A stretch of 64,000 nucleotides of DNA from Vibrio panuliri (GCF_009938205.1 NZ_AP019654.1:1984001-2048000), one strand, 5' to 3'; counted from the first letter of the stretch, positions 27,943 through 38,335 are shown. Made by a program: numbers and translations. Notes: generated by a model from the sequence alone, not told the origin.

Positions 27943-28416
27943 TTAAACGTTAAATCCATTCTCGGTAAGAAATGCTTTGACTGTGTCTTTATTTAGTACT
28001 TTCATTATTTTATGAATTTTCCAACACATATATGACATCACGGCTAGTAATGGTATGCCGATAAAAATAAAAGACAGGAAGAGACTAGGGATAACACCCC
28101 ATATCAGCATTTTTCTAAAGCTTTTTTCCATCCCACTCAAGGCTTGATTGATATCTTCCATATCAACCACTCGTTTACCATCTGCGACTAAGCCAAGGAT
28201 TACCTTCTCTCCCGCATCACAATACGTGTAAAGCTCAACGTCACTACCCAACTTAAGAAATGAATTGGTGGTATTGAAAGTAGCGATATTTTTAACCATG
28301 TGGAAATTGTCATCGCCATCGAGAAGTTTGATGTAGCTATACTTTTGACCAAATTTGCTAAGTTCACTTTGACCTAAGCCATCAAGCTTACCTTTAAATA
28401 CTTTAAACTCAGCCAT
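27943..28416 (-). CDS. Unrecognised membrane protein (157 aa)
   Basis: Not recognised. The first 115 residues look soluble and beta-rich (FKVFKGKLDGLGQSELSKFG; VELYTYCDAGEKVILGLVADG); one or two membrane segments follow (MLIWGVIPSLFLSFIFIGIPLLAVMSYMCW), then a short basic tail. The start MAEFKV shares one base with the stop of the upstream lipoprotein gene (TAATG), suggesting coupled translation; an ATG two codons earlier is also possible. Base composition is more AT-rich than the neighbouring core genes, so this pair may be an accessory insertion between dsbB and mgl. Confidence 0.6.
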   Translation of the reverse strand: MAEFKVFKGKLDGLGQSELSKFGQKYSYIKLLDGDDNFHMVKNIATFNTTNSFLKLGSDVELYTYCDAGEKVILGLVADGKRVVDMEDINQALSGMEKSFRKMLIWGVIPSLFLSFIFIGIPLLAVMSYMCWKIHKIMKVLNKDTVKAFLTENGFNV

Positions 28417-28739
28417 TAACATTTACCCGCAGCTTTCATCAAACCATTACAACTTGCGCCCGTCGGCATTCCCTTACCATCGGTAGGTGAGCATACCGCG
28501 TCACTGGTCACAACCACACCACCAGTGTAGTAACATTGGAATCGTCTCTTTTTATAGATTGCATCGAACTCCACTTTCATAAGGTCAGCAGTTCTGTGCT
28601 CAATTTTGACTTGATCTGCGCTAGTACCTAGTGCAAATGCTGCTTTTCTTTGAATTGAGTAATCATCTCGTGTGTTGTTATCGATGACACTACATCCTGA
28701 TAACGACAATAGACCCAACATTATTATTATTTTTTTCAT
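28416..28739 (-). CDS. Unrecognised small lipoprotein (107 aa)
   Basis: Begins MKKIIIMLGLLSLSGCSV, a lipoprotein signal with lipobox LSGC (Cys 16). The mature part has an IEHRTADLMKVEFDAIYKKRRFQCYYTGG segment of alternating strands and four more cysteines toward the end, which could form disulfides in the periplasm. The ATG at 28739 has AAGGA nine bases upstream; the ATG three codons earlier abuts that site. The stop overlaps the start of the membrane-protein gene. The function is unknown; the two probably act together in the envelope. Confidence 0.65.
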   Translation of the reverse strand: MKKIIIMLGLLSLSGCSVIDNNTRDDYSIQRKAAFALGTSADQVKIEHRTADLMKVEFDAIYKKRRFQCYYTGGVVVTSDAVCSPTDGKGMPTGASCNGLMKAAGKC

Positions 28740-29090
28740 TTCAAGCATTCCTTAAGCCACTGAATTTGCGCGCGATTATCCCAAAACAATGAGGAATTGG
28801 ACACTACAAAAACAACCGAAATACGTGCGAATTTTCCTACATTGAGTCATCAATCAATAGCAACCAAAGCTGAACTGAGTCGCGAGATATCGGCGTTCAT
28901 TGAAAACCGCCATAATGGAAGGTTAAGTCAAACAGAGAGAAAGCCTGTCTTAATGAAAAATGAGGGGGGCTAAAAATACGTCAGTTAGGGCGCAAGCCTA
29001 TACTGTGACTGGGTTAACAGATTCCATCCCACTCACGCTCTTTGCGGTTTTTTGCTCCAGATCACACCTTGCTAGATTTTTCAATAGTTC

Positions 29091-29107
29091 TGTAAACTTT
29101 ATTTACA
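29091..29107 (+). promoter_or_regulatory. TyrR-box-like palindrome upstream of mgl
   Basis: TGTAAA-CTTTA-TTTACA: perfect six-base arms with a 5-bp spacer; the E. coli TyrR box is TGTAAA-N6-TTTACA. Its centre is about 98 bp upstream of the start point expected from the sigma-54 element, the usual position for an enhancer-binding protein, and a TyrR-like activator is encoded 5 kb downstream. Confidence 0.65.
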
Positions 29108-29169
29108 CGCTGGTGCTATTATTTCCATTAAATTATAGCCAAATCCCTTATAAATCAATAACTTAAAAG

Positions 29170-29186
29170 TTGGCACGCTCGTTGCT
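29170..29186 (+). promoter_or_regulatory. Sigma-54 promoter of mgl
   Basis: TTGGCACGCTCGTTGCT is a full match to the -24/-12 consensus TGGCACG-N4-TTGCW. The transcript would begin near 29197, some 30 nt before the mgl ATG. Confidence 0.9.
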
Positions 29187-29226
29187 ATCTAATAAGGGAA
29201 TTCAATAAAATAATAGGAAACAAAAG

Positions 29227-30420
29227 ATGAACCTACATAACAAAGGCTACAACACTAAAATCATTCACGCTGGTCAACACCCTGATGAGACTTCAGGCGC
29301 ACTTGCTACTCCAATTGTACAAACCTCTACGTTTGTTTTTGATAGCGCACAACAAGGTGCAGCGCGTTTCGCATTAGAAGAGCCTGGTTATATTTATACT
29401 CGTATCGGTAACCCAACCCAAGCTGCATTGGAAGAAAAACTAGCAGTGCTAGAAGACGGCGAAGCAGCACTTGCTACTGCGTCTGGTATCTCGGCAATCT
29501 CGACTACGCTACTGACTCTTTGTGGCCAAGGTGACCATATTGTATCTTCTGGTGCAATCTACGGTTGTACTCACGCATTGCTATCACACAGCTTGCCTAA
29601 GTTTGGTATTGACGTAGATTTCGTTGATGCATCTGTTGTTGCAAATATCAAAGAAGCAATCAAACCAAATACTAAAGTTATTTACATTGAAACACCAGCA
29701 AACCCAACACTGTCTATCATGGACATCGAAGCGTGTGCAAAACTTGCGCATGAAAACGGCGCTTTGCTAGTAGTAGATAACACATTTATGTCTCCTTACT
29801 GCCAGAACCCTCTCAAACTGGGTGCTGATATCGTAGTACACAGCTTAACTAAGTACATCAATGGTCACGGCGACGTGGTTGCTGGGGTTATCGTTGGTAA
29901 GCAAGACTTCATCAATCAAGCTCGTCTAGTTGGTGTGAAAGATATCACTGGTGGTGTTATTAGCCCATTCAACGCATGGCTAACACTACGCGGTTTGAAA
30001 ACCTTAGCTGTTCGTATGGAACGTCACTGCTCAAATGCAATGAAGGTTGCTGAGTTCTTAGAACAACACCCAGCTGTGACTAAGGTTTACTACCCTGGTT
30101 TAGCAACTCACAAAAATCACGAGCTAGCGAAGAAGCAAATGTCTAACTTTGGTGGCGTGATCAGTTTTGAGATTAATGGCGGCGTTGAAGCTGGTCAAAC
30201 ACTGATGAACTCTGTTGAGCTTTGTATGCTAGCGGTTAGCCTTGGCGACACTGAGACTTTGATTCAACACCCTGCATCAATGACTCACTCTCCTATGTCA
30301 CCAGAGCAAAGAATGGCAGCAGGTATTGCTGATGGCCTAGTTCGAATCTCTGTTGGTCTTGAAGACGCAGAGGATATCATCGCCGACCTTGATCAAGCGT
30401 TTAAGAAAGCAATTTTCTAA
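29227..30420 (+). CDS. mgl: L-methionine gamma-lyase
   Basis: PLP enzyme that splits L-methionine to methanethiol, ammonia and 2-oxobutyrate. The 397 residues belong to the Cys/Met metabolism family, with PLP lysine K209 in [16 protein letters not shown] and phosphate-binding YTRIGNPT. C114 (YGCTHALL) corresponds to Cys116 of Pseudomonas methionine gamma-lyase, a residue that separates this enzyme from cystathionine gamma-synthases and lyases. TAGGAAACAAAAG upstream supports the start. First gene after a sigma-54 promoter, followed by a permease. Codon use suggests strong expression. The 2-oxobutyrate it makes is the substrate of the formate-lyase encoded at 36.0-38.3 kb. Confidence 0.92.
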   Translation: MNLHNKGYNTKIIHAGQHPDETSGALATPIVQTSTFVFDSAQQGAARFALEEPGYIYTRIGNPTQAALEEKLAVLEDGEAALATASGISAISTTLLTLCGQGDHIVSSGAIYGCTHALLSHSLPKFGIDVDFVDASVVANIKEAIKPNTKVIYIETPANPTLSIMDIEACAKLAHENGALLVVDNTFMSPYCQNPLKLGADIVVHSLTKYINGHGDVVAGVIVGKQDFINQARLVGVKDITGGVISPFNAWLTLRGLKTLAVRMERHCSNAMKVAEFLEQHPAVTKVYYPGLATHKNHELAKKQMSNFGGVISFEINGGVEAGQTLMNSVELCMLAVSLGDTETLIQHPASMTHSPMSPEQRMAAGIADGLVRISVGLEDAEDIIADLDQAFKKAIF

Positions 30421-30433
30421 ACTCGATTAACGT

Positions 30434-30474
30434 CCCCCTATTAGTGCGAGCAAACATGCCAGCCTAATAGGGGG
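30434..30474 (+). other. Intercistronic stem-loop mgl-permease
   Basis: CCCCCTATTAG and CTAATAGGGGG are perfect 11-base complements with a 19-nt loop and no T-run, placed 14 bp after mgl. It may protect the mgl mRNA end or reduce permease expression. Confidence 0.6.
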
Positions 30475-30542
30475 CAGTTGGATACTCATAACAAGAACAA
30501 AATAGACAAGTACATTTTACTAATGTTTATACGGAGTAGTTC

Positions 30543-31829
30543 ATGTCCTCTATTACCGCTACAAGTCAATTAGAAAAACATCAATACAAAAAAATCCCTC
30601 TCACCGGCTACGACGCAGGCTGGATATTACTAAACATAGGTATGGCTATCGGAGCCGGCACTGTAGTCGTCCCAGTGCAAATCGGACTCAAAGGGATCTG
30701 GGTATTTATTGCCGCTTTCTTGATCGCCTACCCCGCTACCTACATGTTGCAAAACCTCTACCTAAAAACGTTATCTGAAAGTGATTTATGCGAGGATTAC
30801 TCGAATATCATCTCCCAGTACCTCGGTAAAAACTGGGGTATGGCACTCGGGATAATGTATTTCATCATGCTCGTACACGGCATGTTTATTTATTCCACAG
30901 CGATTATTTATGATAGTGCCTCCTATCTCACCACATTTGGCGTAACAGATAGCGTACTATCGGAATCGGTCCTCTACACCATTGCTGTCCTATCCGCACT
31001 CATATTTATTGCCTCGCGCGGAGAACAGTTACTCTTTAAGATCTCTGGACCAATGGTGGTAGTAAAAGTCAGTATCATCGTACTGCTAGGTGTTGTTATG
31101 ATTCCTCACTGGGACTTCAATAACATTAAAGCTTTCCCTAGTATGGCCGACTTTTCTCGTGATGTGCTATTAACAATACCTTTTGCTTTCTTCTCTGCAG
31201 TATTTATCCAAATTCTTAACCCAATGAATATTGCCTATAGAAAAAGAGAAGAAGATAAAGAAGTAGCAACTTTCAAAGCAATTCGTGTTCATCGTATTTC
31301 TTTTATCATCTTAATCAGCATCATCATTTTCTTCTCTTTCTCGTTCTCTTTCTCAATTAGCTACGAACAAGCACTTGAAGCATTCAACTCAAATATTTCA
31401 GCCCTAGCGATGGCCGCGAAAGTTATCCCAGGCAAACTGGTTCACATTATGACAGTTTTGCTTAACGTCTCTGCCGTGGTGACAGCATTCTTTGGTATCT
31501 ATTTAGGTTTCCAAGAGGCGGTTAAAGGTATTCTGGTTAATATTATTCAGCGCTTTATTCCAGAAGATCAAATCAACCACCAAATGCTTAGCGTTGGTAC
31601 GTATCTCTTTATCGTTACACTACTGACTTTCTGGGTTTCTCTCGGTTTCTCTGTGGTTATCTTCTTCCACATTGCGAGTCCACTGTACGGGATTGTTTCG
31701 TGTTTAATCCCATGCTATCTGGTTTACCGAGTTAACAAACTGCACAAGTTCCAAGGTCTACAGGCAAAATGCGTATTGCTATTTGGTTTGCTGCTAGTGA
31801 TCTCACCATTCTTCAAGTTCTTTGAATAG
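30543..31829 (+). CDS. HAAAP-family amino-acid permease
   Basis: Inner-membrane symporter of 428 residues with about eleven hydrophobic segments. The opening [23 protein letters not shown] is the substrate-binding first helix of the hydroxy/aromatic amino-acid permease family (relatives SdaC, TdcC, YhaO). Family members import serine, threonine or aromatic residues. Its place directly after methionine gamma-lyase suggests methionine uptake, which is an inference. ACGGAGTAGTTC upstream supports the ATG. Probably cotranscribed with mgl, with a stem-loop between and tandem hairpins after. Confidence 0.85.
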   Translation: MSSITATSQLEKHQYKKIPLTGYDAGWILLNIGMAIGAGTVVVPVQIGLKGIWVFIAAFLIAYPATYMLQNLYLKTLSESDLCEDYSNIISQYLGKNWGMALGIMYFIMLVHGMFIYSTAIIYDSASYLTTFGVTDSVLSESVLYTIAVLSALIFIASRGEQLLFKISGPMVVVKVSIIVLLGVVMIPHWDFNNIKAFPSMADFSRDVLLTIPFAFFSAVFIQILNPMNIAYRKREEDKEVATFKAIRVHRISFIILISIIIFFSFSFSFSISYEQALEAFNSNISALAMAAKVIPGKLVHIMTVLLNVSAVVTAFFGIYLGFQEAVKGILVNIIQRFIPEDQINHQMLSVGTYLFIVTLLTFWVSLGFSVVIFFHIASPLYGIVSCLIPCYLVYRVNKLHKFQGLQAKCVLLFGLLLVISPFFKFFE

Positions 31830-31870
31830 GTTTAGACCCTAACAGCGCAAGAGTAATCGCAGCGCAGTGA

Positions 31871-31958
31871 TGTCCGGCAAGGCTCCCCCCCTGTCGGACA
31901 GCAATTAACCGTGGGGCACTCAAAACTATTACCCTCAGCCTATAGTTTGGGTGCCCCA
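31871..31958 (+). terminator. Tandem hairpins after the permease gene
   Basis: First hairpin TGTCCG / CGGACA (31871-31900). The second is larger (31912-31958): TGGGGCAC...AAACTAT pairs with ATAGTTT...GTGCCCCA with one bulge, then a T-rich stretch (TGATTTCTTCT). They probably end the mgl-permease transcript, though the T-run is not ideal. Confidence 0.65.
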
Positions 31959-32068
31959 TGATTTCTTCTGGTTATCATCTCCATCAAATGTCACTTACCG
32001 ATTAACCAGCCACACTGCTTTAGAGCTGCCATCAGGCAGATTAACGCCCCCTTACGATCACTGAGCAG

Positions 32069-33955
32069 ATGCACATGACTAAGCTATCCATAAAAGCCAA
32101 ACTCACCCTCGCGTTCATTCTAGTCATCGCCATAATGACCGCTATCCAAACCACCATTACAGGAAATCAAATCTCGGAAGAAACAACTCGTTCCATTAAT
32201 CAGTATGCCAATACGGTGTTAGAAAGTAGCACCCTGCGCATGGAGCAATGGATAAGTGATAAAATCGATGTTGCAGAAGTCTCTACTCAAGCTTTTAAAT
32301 ACCCGAACATGGAAGAATCGTATTTAGCGATGATGACGCAAGCAGGCCAGTTTAGAGTGGTCTACGCCGCCGTTGATGATGGTCGCTACTTACTCGGCGC
32401 AGACGTTGAGGTTCCAAAGGGGTTCAATCCAAAAACTCGCGCTTGGTATATAGAGGCGAAGAAAAGCGACGGACCCCATCTGACACAACCGTATATGGAT
32501 GCCTCATCAAACCAACTGGTGGTGACGATTGCCAAAGCTTTTTCCGTTGACGGAGCATCTGGTGTTCTCGCTGCCGATGTAGAGATAAGTCGCTTAGTGA
32601 ACAATGCTGTTGATTTAAAAGAACCAGGAGTCATGGCATTTATCACCAATAGCAAGGGCATGATTGTCGCTCATCCTGACCAAAGCCTCACATTGAAGAG
32701 CATTAGTAACATCACCTCCGAACTAACCGCAGAGAAAATCGCCGAACTGGCGCGCAACTCGGTGCTCGTTGACGCAACTGTCGCCAATCGAGAAGTATTA
32801 CTCACCTCGCAAAAGGTCGCCAATACTGACTGGTTTTATACTATTTTGGTCGATAAAGAGCATGTATTTGCCGCTCATAGCACGCTCATCGCTCAATCGA
32901 TAGGTATGGGTATTGTTCAAGTACTGATCATTGCCTCAATCGCATTTATGATTGTGAAAAAAGCCCTGCTACCTCTGACACAACTAACAGAGTCGATGAA
33001 GGATCTCGCGCAAGGGAATGGCGATTTAACCAAACGTATCGAGGTGAACACCAAAGACGAAATTGGTCAACTGGCCGATCAGGTCAACGCATTCATTGGC
33101 AAGCTACAAGGTATTGTAAAAGACATTGCCGGCTCATCACAAAACATCGGCAGCCAGTCCGAAATCAGTACCAACTTAACTGTTCAACTCAGCGATGCGT
33201 TAACTGCGCAGCAAAATGAAGTCTCACAAATCGCGACTGCGGTTCATGAAATGTCAGCTGCAGCAGAAGAAGTCGCAACAAACGCTCGCCATACTGCAGA
33301 CTCCGCGTTGAGTTCAACCGAACATTGTGACCAAGGTAAGCGAGTCATCAAACGAAACCAAGATTCAATTACCAATCTTGCGCAGCAACTCGATAGCGCA
33401 GCGAAAACCGTCGGAGATCTGGAGAAAAACGCTCAAGACATCAACACCATCATCTCGACTATTAGCAATATCTCTGAACAAACCAATCTATTAGCCCTTA
33501 ATGCCGCTATTGAAGCAGCACGGGCCGGAGAACAAGGCAGAGGGTTTGCCGTTGTTGCAGATGAAGTACGGGTGCTATCGCAACGAACACACAGCTCAAC
33601 AGTTGAAATTAGAGAGATGATTGAGAATCTGCAACAAAACAGTTCCGCTGCGGTTGAGTCAATGACAAGAAGTCGCGATCTCGCCTCCTCTAGTGTTGAA
33701 GATGCCAATGACGCAACCACCGCGTTGGAGAAAATTACCCTCTCAATCCAAGAAATATCCGAGATGGCCTCCCAGATATCGAATGCCGCTTCTGAACAGA
33801 GAACCGTCACCGATGAGGTCAGTGTCAACATTCAGCAAGTGAGTGATATTTCAACCCACCTCTCCGATGAATCCGCCAAATCTCGCCGCTTGTCAGAAGA
33901 TCTAAGGCAAATTGCCCTGTGTCTTAACGAGCAAGTCAATCAATTCAAACACTAA
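32069..33955 (+). CDS. Methyl-accepting chemotaxis protein with dCache sensor
   Basis: Chemoreceptor of 628 residues: membrane helix at about 10-30, periplasmic double-Cache domain (about 35-270), second helix ([17 protein letters not shown]), HAMP, and the signalling tip ([35 protein letters not shown]). The Cache part carries [14 protein letters not shown] and [10 protein letters not shown], which match the Arg, Trp, Tyr and two Asp positions of the amino-acid-binding dCache motif; the motif's first Tyr is Phe here. It is therefore probably an amino-acid receptor, and the neighbourhood suggests methionine. The start is ATG at 32069 or 32075. Confidence 0.9.
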   Translation: MHMTKLSIKAKLTLAFILVIAIMTAIQTTITGNQISEETTRSINQYANTVLESSTLRMEQWISDKIDVAEVSTQAFKYPNMEESYLAMMTQAGQFRVVYAAVDDGRYLLGADVEVPKGFNPKTRAWYIEAKKSDGPHLTQPYMDASSNQLVVTIAKAFSVDGASGVLAADVEISRLVNNAVDLKEPGVMAFITNSKGMIVAHPDQSLTLKSISNITSELTAEKIAELARNSVLVDATVANREVLLTSQKVANTDWFYTILVDKEHVFAAHSTLIAQSIGMGIVQVLIIASIAFMIVKKALLPLTQLTESMKDLAQGNGDLTKRIEVNTKDEIGQLADQVNAFIGKLQGIVKDIAGSSQNIGSQSEISTNLTVQLSDALTAQQNEVSQIATAVHEMSAAAEEVATNARHTADSALSSTEHCDQGKRVIKRNQDSITNLAQQLDSAAKTVGDLEKNAQDINTIISTISNISEQTNLLALNAAIEAARAGEQGRGFAVVADEVRVLSQRTHSSTVEIREMIENLQQNSSAAVESMTRSRDLASSSVEDANDATTALEKITLSIQEISEMASQISNAASEQRTVTDEVSVNIQQVSDISTHLSDESAKSRRLSEDLRQIALCLNEQVNQFKH

Positions 33956-33956
33956 T

Positions 33957-33986
33957 CAAAGGGCGCACATACAGCGCCCTATTTTA
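33957..33986 (+). terminator. Terminator after the dCache chemoreceptor
   Basis: Stem AGGGCGC / GCGCCCT with a 7-nt loop, followed by ATTTTAT. Confidence 0.75.
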
Positions 33987-34350
33987 TCCTGCACACCAAG
34001 AGTCATGTTTGTGTTTTTTCTACTCACCTATCCAATCGCATTAATAAAACGATAATTGATAGCCCATTGTGATCTATCCTCAAGCATTTCTGCTTAAATC
34101 TCGCTTATCTAATTATAAGGCTGCATCCACATACCACAGTCAAAAGTGTCGTAATGATCAAAAAATGCAGATAGTTGTGGTCATTAAAACTCCAATATCA
34201 GGTGATTGAGCACGTTGCTTTTTTTGCGACAAAGCCCCCAAACTTGATGAGGAAATGCCAAGAAAATTTAGACCATTTATCGTATTTATGAAAATTAGAT
34301 GTAACTAAGGCTATTCATGATTTATGTTAGATTATTATAAATGATATGCA
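33987..34350. other. Region upstream of the TyrR-like regulator
   Basis: About 365 bp, strongly AT-rich near the gene. It presumably holds the regulator's own promoter. I found no sigma-54 element or TyrR-box palindrome in it. Confidence 0.4.
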
Positions 34351-35922
34351 GTGATTATTATGCTTAGCGTCGAATGGAATATTGAAACAATTGATCGAAC
34401 CGCAATGATTTCAGATATTGTGGAGGAGTTTATAAAATACAAGATTTACATAGACACTCTTCAAGTATCGCCATGTAATATTTTTGTTAGGTTTAACATC
34501 TCACCCGATTTTGAATTAGAGAAGTTACTCAGCGATCTGCTGTGCTTACATGACATTCTAAGCATTTCACCGTCTAAAGGCGATATATCTGAAGCGTCAC
34601 TGGCTAACTGTGGACATATTATTTTTACCAACCAAGGCGTGATCACGCAATTTAATCAGATCGCAGAAAAACAATTTAGCGTCTCGAGAAATGATATTAT
34701 TGGCGAACATATTTCCTCTATTTTAATTTGGGAAGAAATTAGTGAATTCCTATTAGGCAACATATGTCGAAAGGACATCCAAAATAGAACTAACCATAGT
34801 AAAATTAACTGTACAATCCGACCTGTTTTCCAGCATAAAAAATTGACCGGCGGGATTATTTTTATTAACGATTGTACCGTTAACCCGACCTACAATAAAA
34901 TTTTGTCTCCAAGATTAAAGAACGGACAACCACGCTCTGGGGTCGATGACATCATTTATGCCAGCGCCAATATGTCTGCCTGTCTTGATACGGTAAGAAA
35001 GATCGCCAAGAGTAAATATGCCGTTCTTATCCGTGGAGAAACTGGTACCGGTAAAGAGCTAATCGCGAGAGCCGTTCATGACGCAAGTGATCGTAAAGAT
35101 TGTGCGTTCGAAGCCCTAAACTGCGCGGCTATTCCGGAATCTTTGGTTGAGAGTGAGTTGTTTGGCTATGAGGGCGGTGCATTTAGTGGTGCGCTCAAAG
35201 GCGGCAAAATGGGTCTGTTTGAAAGCGCAAACAATGGAACGATTTTCCTTGATGAATTTGGCGAACTTTCTCTTTCGTTACAAAGTAAATTATTACGTGT
35301 ACTGCAAGACGGTATGATTAAACGCGTCGGTGGCTTGACCGAAAAGTATGTCGATGTGCGAGTTATCGCAGCGACTAACCAGAATTTAGAGCAGCTGATT
35401 GAAGAGAAAAAGTTCCGTGAAGATCTTTATTACCGCGTCAACATTCTTCCAATCAATATCCCGCCATTGAGAGAACGTCCGAATGATATCATTCCACTCG
35501 TGGATTACTTTACGAACAAGTACGCTGGCGAATTAAATAAAGAAATCATGCTATTACCATGCGCTCTTGATGTACTGACAAACTATTCATGGCCGGGCAA
35601 CATTCGAGAACTTAAAAATGTCTTGTTGAGAAGTATATTACTGGCAGAAAAAGCTGAAATTTCAGGGTTGGATATTTCAATCCCAACAGAGAAAAATCTA
35701 ACTGTTAGTACTTGCACTAACACCAATACAGCGGATGGCAATATTAAGGCTATGATAGAAACTCAAGAGCGAGAAATGATAAAAAAATCACTTATATCGC
35801 TCGGTTCTGCGAGAAAAGTGGCTAACGAGGTTGGCTTATCGCACACAACGGTTCTCAATAAAATAAAACTGTATGATTTGGAATATCTGTTATCGAGTAA
35901 AAAGAAAACGGCTGTGGCTTAA
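34351..35922 (+). CDS. TyrR-like sigma-54 enhancer-binding regulator
   Basis: A 523-residue regulator with TyrR architecture: N-terminal ACT-like domain (about 4-80), PAS domain (about 85-190; ITQFNQIAEKQFSVSRNDIIG), AAA+ domain with Walker A GETGTGKE (about 229) and Walker B GTIFLDEFGEL, and a C-terminal TyrR-type helix-turn-helix (GSARKVANEVGLSHTTVLNKIKLY). The sigma-54 loop reads GAFSGA, one conservative change from GAFTGA, so unlike E. coli TyrR it can probably activate sigma-54. ACT domains commonly bind amino acids. Initiation is GTG at 34351 or ATG at 34360; no strong ribosome site decides. Likely target promoters are those at mgl and tdcD. Confidence 0.87.
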   Translation: MIIMLSVEWNIETIDRTAMISDIVEEFIKYKIYIDTLQVSPCNIFVRFNISPDFELEKLLSDLLCLHDILSISPSKGDISEASLANCGHIIFTNQGVITQFNQIAEKQFSVSRNDIIGEHISSILIWEEISEFLLGNICRKDIQNRTNHSKINCTIRPVFQHKKLTGGIIFINDCTVNPTYNKILSPRLKNGQPRSGVDDIIYASANMSACLDTVRKIAKSKYAVLIRGETGTGKELIARAVHDASDRKDCAFEALNCAAIPESLVESELFGYEGGAFSGALKGGKMGLFESANNGTIFLDEFGELSLSLQSKLLRVLQDGMIKRVGGLTEKYVDVRVIAATNQNLEQLIEEKKFREDLYYRVNILPINIPPLRERPNDIIPLVDYFTNKYAGELNKEIMLLPCALDVLTNYSWPGNIRELKNVLLRSILLAEKAEISGLDISIPTEKNLTVSTCTNTNTADGNIKAMIETQEREMIKKSLISLGSARKVANEVGLSHTTVLNKIKLYDLEYLLSSKKKTAVA

Positions 35923-35963
35923 ATACCTTTTCTTAAAGTTATCATTAAACTATCACAGATTAT

Positions 35964-36006
35964 AAAAAAAGCGGATTTCAGTCTTTTGGCTGAAATCCGC
36001 TTATTT
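35964..36006. terminator. Bidirectional terminator, regulator / tdcE
   Basis: Perfect 11-bp stem GCGGATTTCAG / CTGAAATCCGC with an 8-nt loop, an A7 run on the left (T-run for the minus strand) and TTATTT on the right. It separates the convergent regulator and tdcE genes. Confidence 0.88.
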
Positions 36007-36025
36007 CATTAAGCCGTTAAAATCA

Positions 36026-38335
36026 CTACAACTGGTTAGTGAAGGTGCGGCTAATTACTTCTTGCTGCTGTTCGCTGGTCAGGGCATTAAAACGCACCGC
36101 GTATCCCGAAACACGAATAGTAAGTTGTGGGTACTTATCTGGGTTTGCTACCGCATCGAGCAGCATTTCACGATTAAGCACATTGACGTTGAGATGTTGA
36201 CCCCCTTCAACTCTATGTTCAGTCCCTTCTCCTTCATGATGGAAATAGCCATCAATCAAACCGACAAGGTTCTTCTGCTGGTTAACACCGTCTTTACCGA
36301 GTGCATTTGGTACAATAGAGAAGGTGTACGAGATACCATCTTTTGCAAACGCAAATGGCAGTTTAGACACTGAGGTTAGTGACGCAACCGCACCTTTTTG
36401 ATCGCGACCATGCATTGGGTTAGCCCCTGGTGCAAACGGTGTACCTGCGCTGCGACCATCCGGCGTATTGCCCGTCTTTTTGCCATAAACAACGTTGGAA
36501 GTGATGGTTAAAATCGACTGAGTTGGAACAGCATTGCGATACGTTGGTAGCGCTTGAAGCTTTTTCATAAAGCGTTCAACTAGGTCACAAGCGATATCGT
36601 CAACACGTGGGTCATTGTTACCAAATTTAGGGTAATCACCCTCAATGTTAAAGTCGATCGCTAACCCTTCTTCATCGCGCACTGGGCGAACTGTGGCATA
36701 TTTGATCGCTGAGAGAGAGTCAGCGACAACAGACAAGCCTGCCAAACCACACGCCATGGTGCGATACACTTCGCGATCATGCAACGCCATTAACGAAGCT
36801 TCATAGCTGTATTTGTCGTGCATATAGTGGATAAGGTTTAATGCGCTCATGTATTGCACAGATAACCAATCCATAAACTGATCAAGGTTCTTCATCACGA
36901 TGTCGTAATCTAGCACTTCATCCATCAGCGGAGCGGTTTTCGGACCCACCTGGATTTTTAGCTTTTCATCAACACCACCGTTGATTGAGTACAGAAGCGT
37001 TTTCGCTAAGTTGGCACGGGCACCAAAGAACTGCATCTGCTTACCGAGAACCATTGGACTCACACAACACGCGATACCATAGTCATCGCTGTCAAAGTCA
37101 GTTCGCATTAAATCATCATTTTCGTATTGCAATGAAGACGTCGCGATAGACATTTGTGCGGCATAGTTTTTAAACCCAACGGGTAGCTGTTCAGACCAAA
37201 GAATGGTTAGGTTTGGCTCAGGTGCAGACCCCATCGTATGCAAGGTATGAATGTAACGGAATGAGTTTTTACTCACTAATGTTCGGCCATCAAGCCCCAT
37301 GCCACCAATAACTTCCGTTGCCCAAATGGGGTCGCCTGAAAAAAGAGAGTCAAACTCCGGGGTACGTAGGAAACGCACCATGCGAACTTTCATGATGAAA
37401 TGGTCAATCAGCTCTTGTGCTTGAACTTCCGTTAGTCGGCCCGCTTGCAAATCACGTTCAATGTAGATATCGAGGAATGTGGCTGTTCGGCCTAGTGACA
37501 TTGCGCCACCGTTTTGCGATTTAACGGCTGCAAGATACGCAAAATACAACCACTGCACAGCTTCTTGTCCATTCATCGCAGGACGTGAAATATCATAACC
37601 ATAGTCGGAGGCCATTTTTTTCATTTGCAACAAAGCACGTCTATGCTCTGCTAGCTCTTCACGGCTACGAATAACATTTTCGATATCACGACCTGACTCA
37701 AGATCCGATTGAAGTGAAGCAAACTGCAATTCGCGCTCTTTAACGAGGTAATCAATACCGTACAGAGCAACACGACGATAGTCACCGATAATACGACCTC
37801 GTCCATAACCATCTGGCAAACCGGTTAGGACACCTGATTTACGGCAACGCAAGATATCTGGCGTATAAACATCAAATACCCCTTGGTTGTGCGTTTTGCG
37901 AATATCCGTGAACAGATGTTCAAACTCAGGATCCATCTCCTTACCATAAGCTTCAAACGAGCTGCGGATCATCTTGATCCCACCGTAAGGGTGAAGTGCA
38001 CGTTTTAATGGTTTATCCGTTTGTAAACCTACGATGGTTTCCAGCGACTTGTCGATATAACCTGGTGCGTGTGCAGTAATGGTCGTCGCGACGTTGGTAT
38101 CAAAATCGATCGGTGCGTGGGTAGCATTTTCTTGCTTGATACCAACTAGCACTTTCTCCCACAACGCTTTTGTTGCTGCAGTGGCCTCAGCTAAGAAACT
38201 CTCATCCCCTTCATAAGGCGTGTAGTTCTGCTGAATAAATTCTCGTACGTTAATGGATGTCTTCCATTCCACGCCTTTGAATCCACTCCATGCATCATTG
38301 TAGGGTGATGCTTTTGTATCGATTGGTAATTGCAT
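36026..38335 (-). CDS. tdcE: 2-Ketobutyrate/pyruvate formate-lyase, TdcE-like
   Basis: Glycyl-radical enzyme of 769 residues that cleaves 2-oxobutyrate (or pyruvate) with CoA to propionyl-CoA (or acetyl-CoA) plus formate. The catalytic cysteine pair C423-C424 (IACCVSP) and radical glycine G744 (RVSGYAVRF) are intact. The sequence resembles E. coli TdcE closely along its length ([20 protein letters not shown]), as does PflB; paralogue choice rests on the tdcD neighbour and island context. It needs an activating radical-SAM enzyme that is not encoded in this window, presumably PflA elsewhere. It lies 24 bp after tdcD in the same operon. Oxygen-sensitive, so active in anaerobiosis. Confidence 0.88.
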   Translation of the reverse strand: MQLPIDTKASPYNDAWSGFKGVEWKTSINVREFIQQNYTPYEGDESFLAEATAATKALWEKVLVGIKQENATHAPIDFDTNVATTITAHAPGYIDKSLETIVGLQTDKPLKRALHPYGGIKMIRSSFEAYGKEMDPEFEHLFTDIRKTHNQGVFDVYTPDILRCRKSGVLTGLPDGYGRGRIIGDYRRVALYGIDYLVKERELQFASLQSDLESGRDIENVIRSREELAEHRRALLQMKKMASDYGYDISRPAMNGQEAVQWLYFAYLAAVKSQNGGAMSLGRTATFLDIYIERDLQAGRLTEVQAQELIDHFIMKVRMVRFLRTPEFDSLFSGDPIWATEVIGGMGLDGRTLVSKNSFRYIHTLHTMGSAPEPNLTILWSEQLPVGFKNYAAQMSIATSSLQYENDDLMRTDFDSDDYGIACCVSPMVLGKQMQFFGARANLAKTLLYSINGGVDEKLKIQVGPKTAPLMDEVLDYDIVMKNLDQFMDWLSVQYMSALNLIHYMHDKYSYEASLMALHDREVYRTMACGLAGLSVVADSLSAIKYATVRPVRDEEGLAIDFNIEGDYPKFGNNDPRVDDIACDLVERFMKKLQALPTYRNAVPTQSILTITSNVVYGKKTGNTPDGRSAGTPFAPGANPMHGRDQKGAVASLTSVSKLPFAFAKDGISYTFSIVPNALGKDGVNQQKNLVGLIDGYFHHEGEGTEHRVEGGQHLNVNVLNREMLLDAVANPDKYPQLTIRVSGYAVRFNALTSEQQQEVISRTFTNQL

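Larger units (their letters stand above)
28740..29226. other. Regulatory region upstream of mgl
   Basis: About 490 bp holding the sigma-54 promoter and TyrR-box-like palindrome listed separately. A 68-codon frame at 28960-29166 has no ribosome site and spans these elements, so it is not a gene. The rest shows nothing I can name. Confidence 0.5.

Noticed and set aside
28960..29166. A 68-codon plus-strand open frame upstream of mgl
   Set aside because: It has no ribosome site, resembles no protein family, and runs across the palindrome and up to the sigma-54 promoter of mgl.
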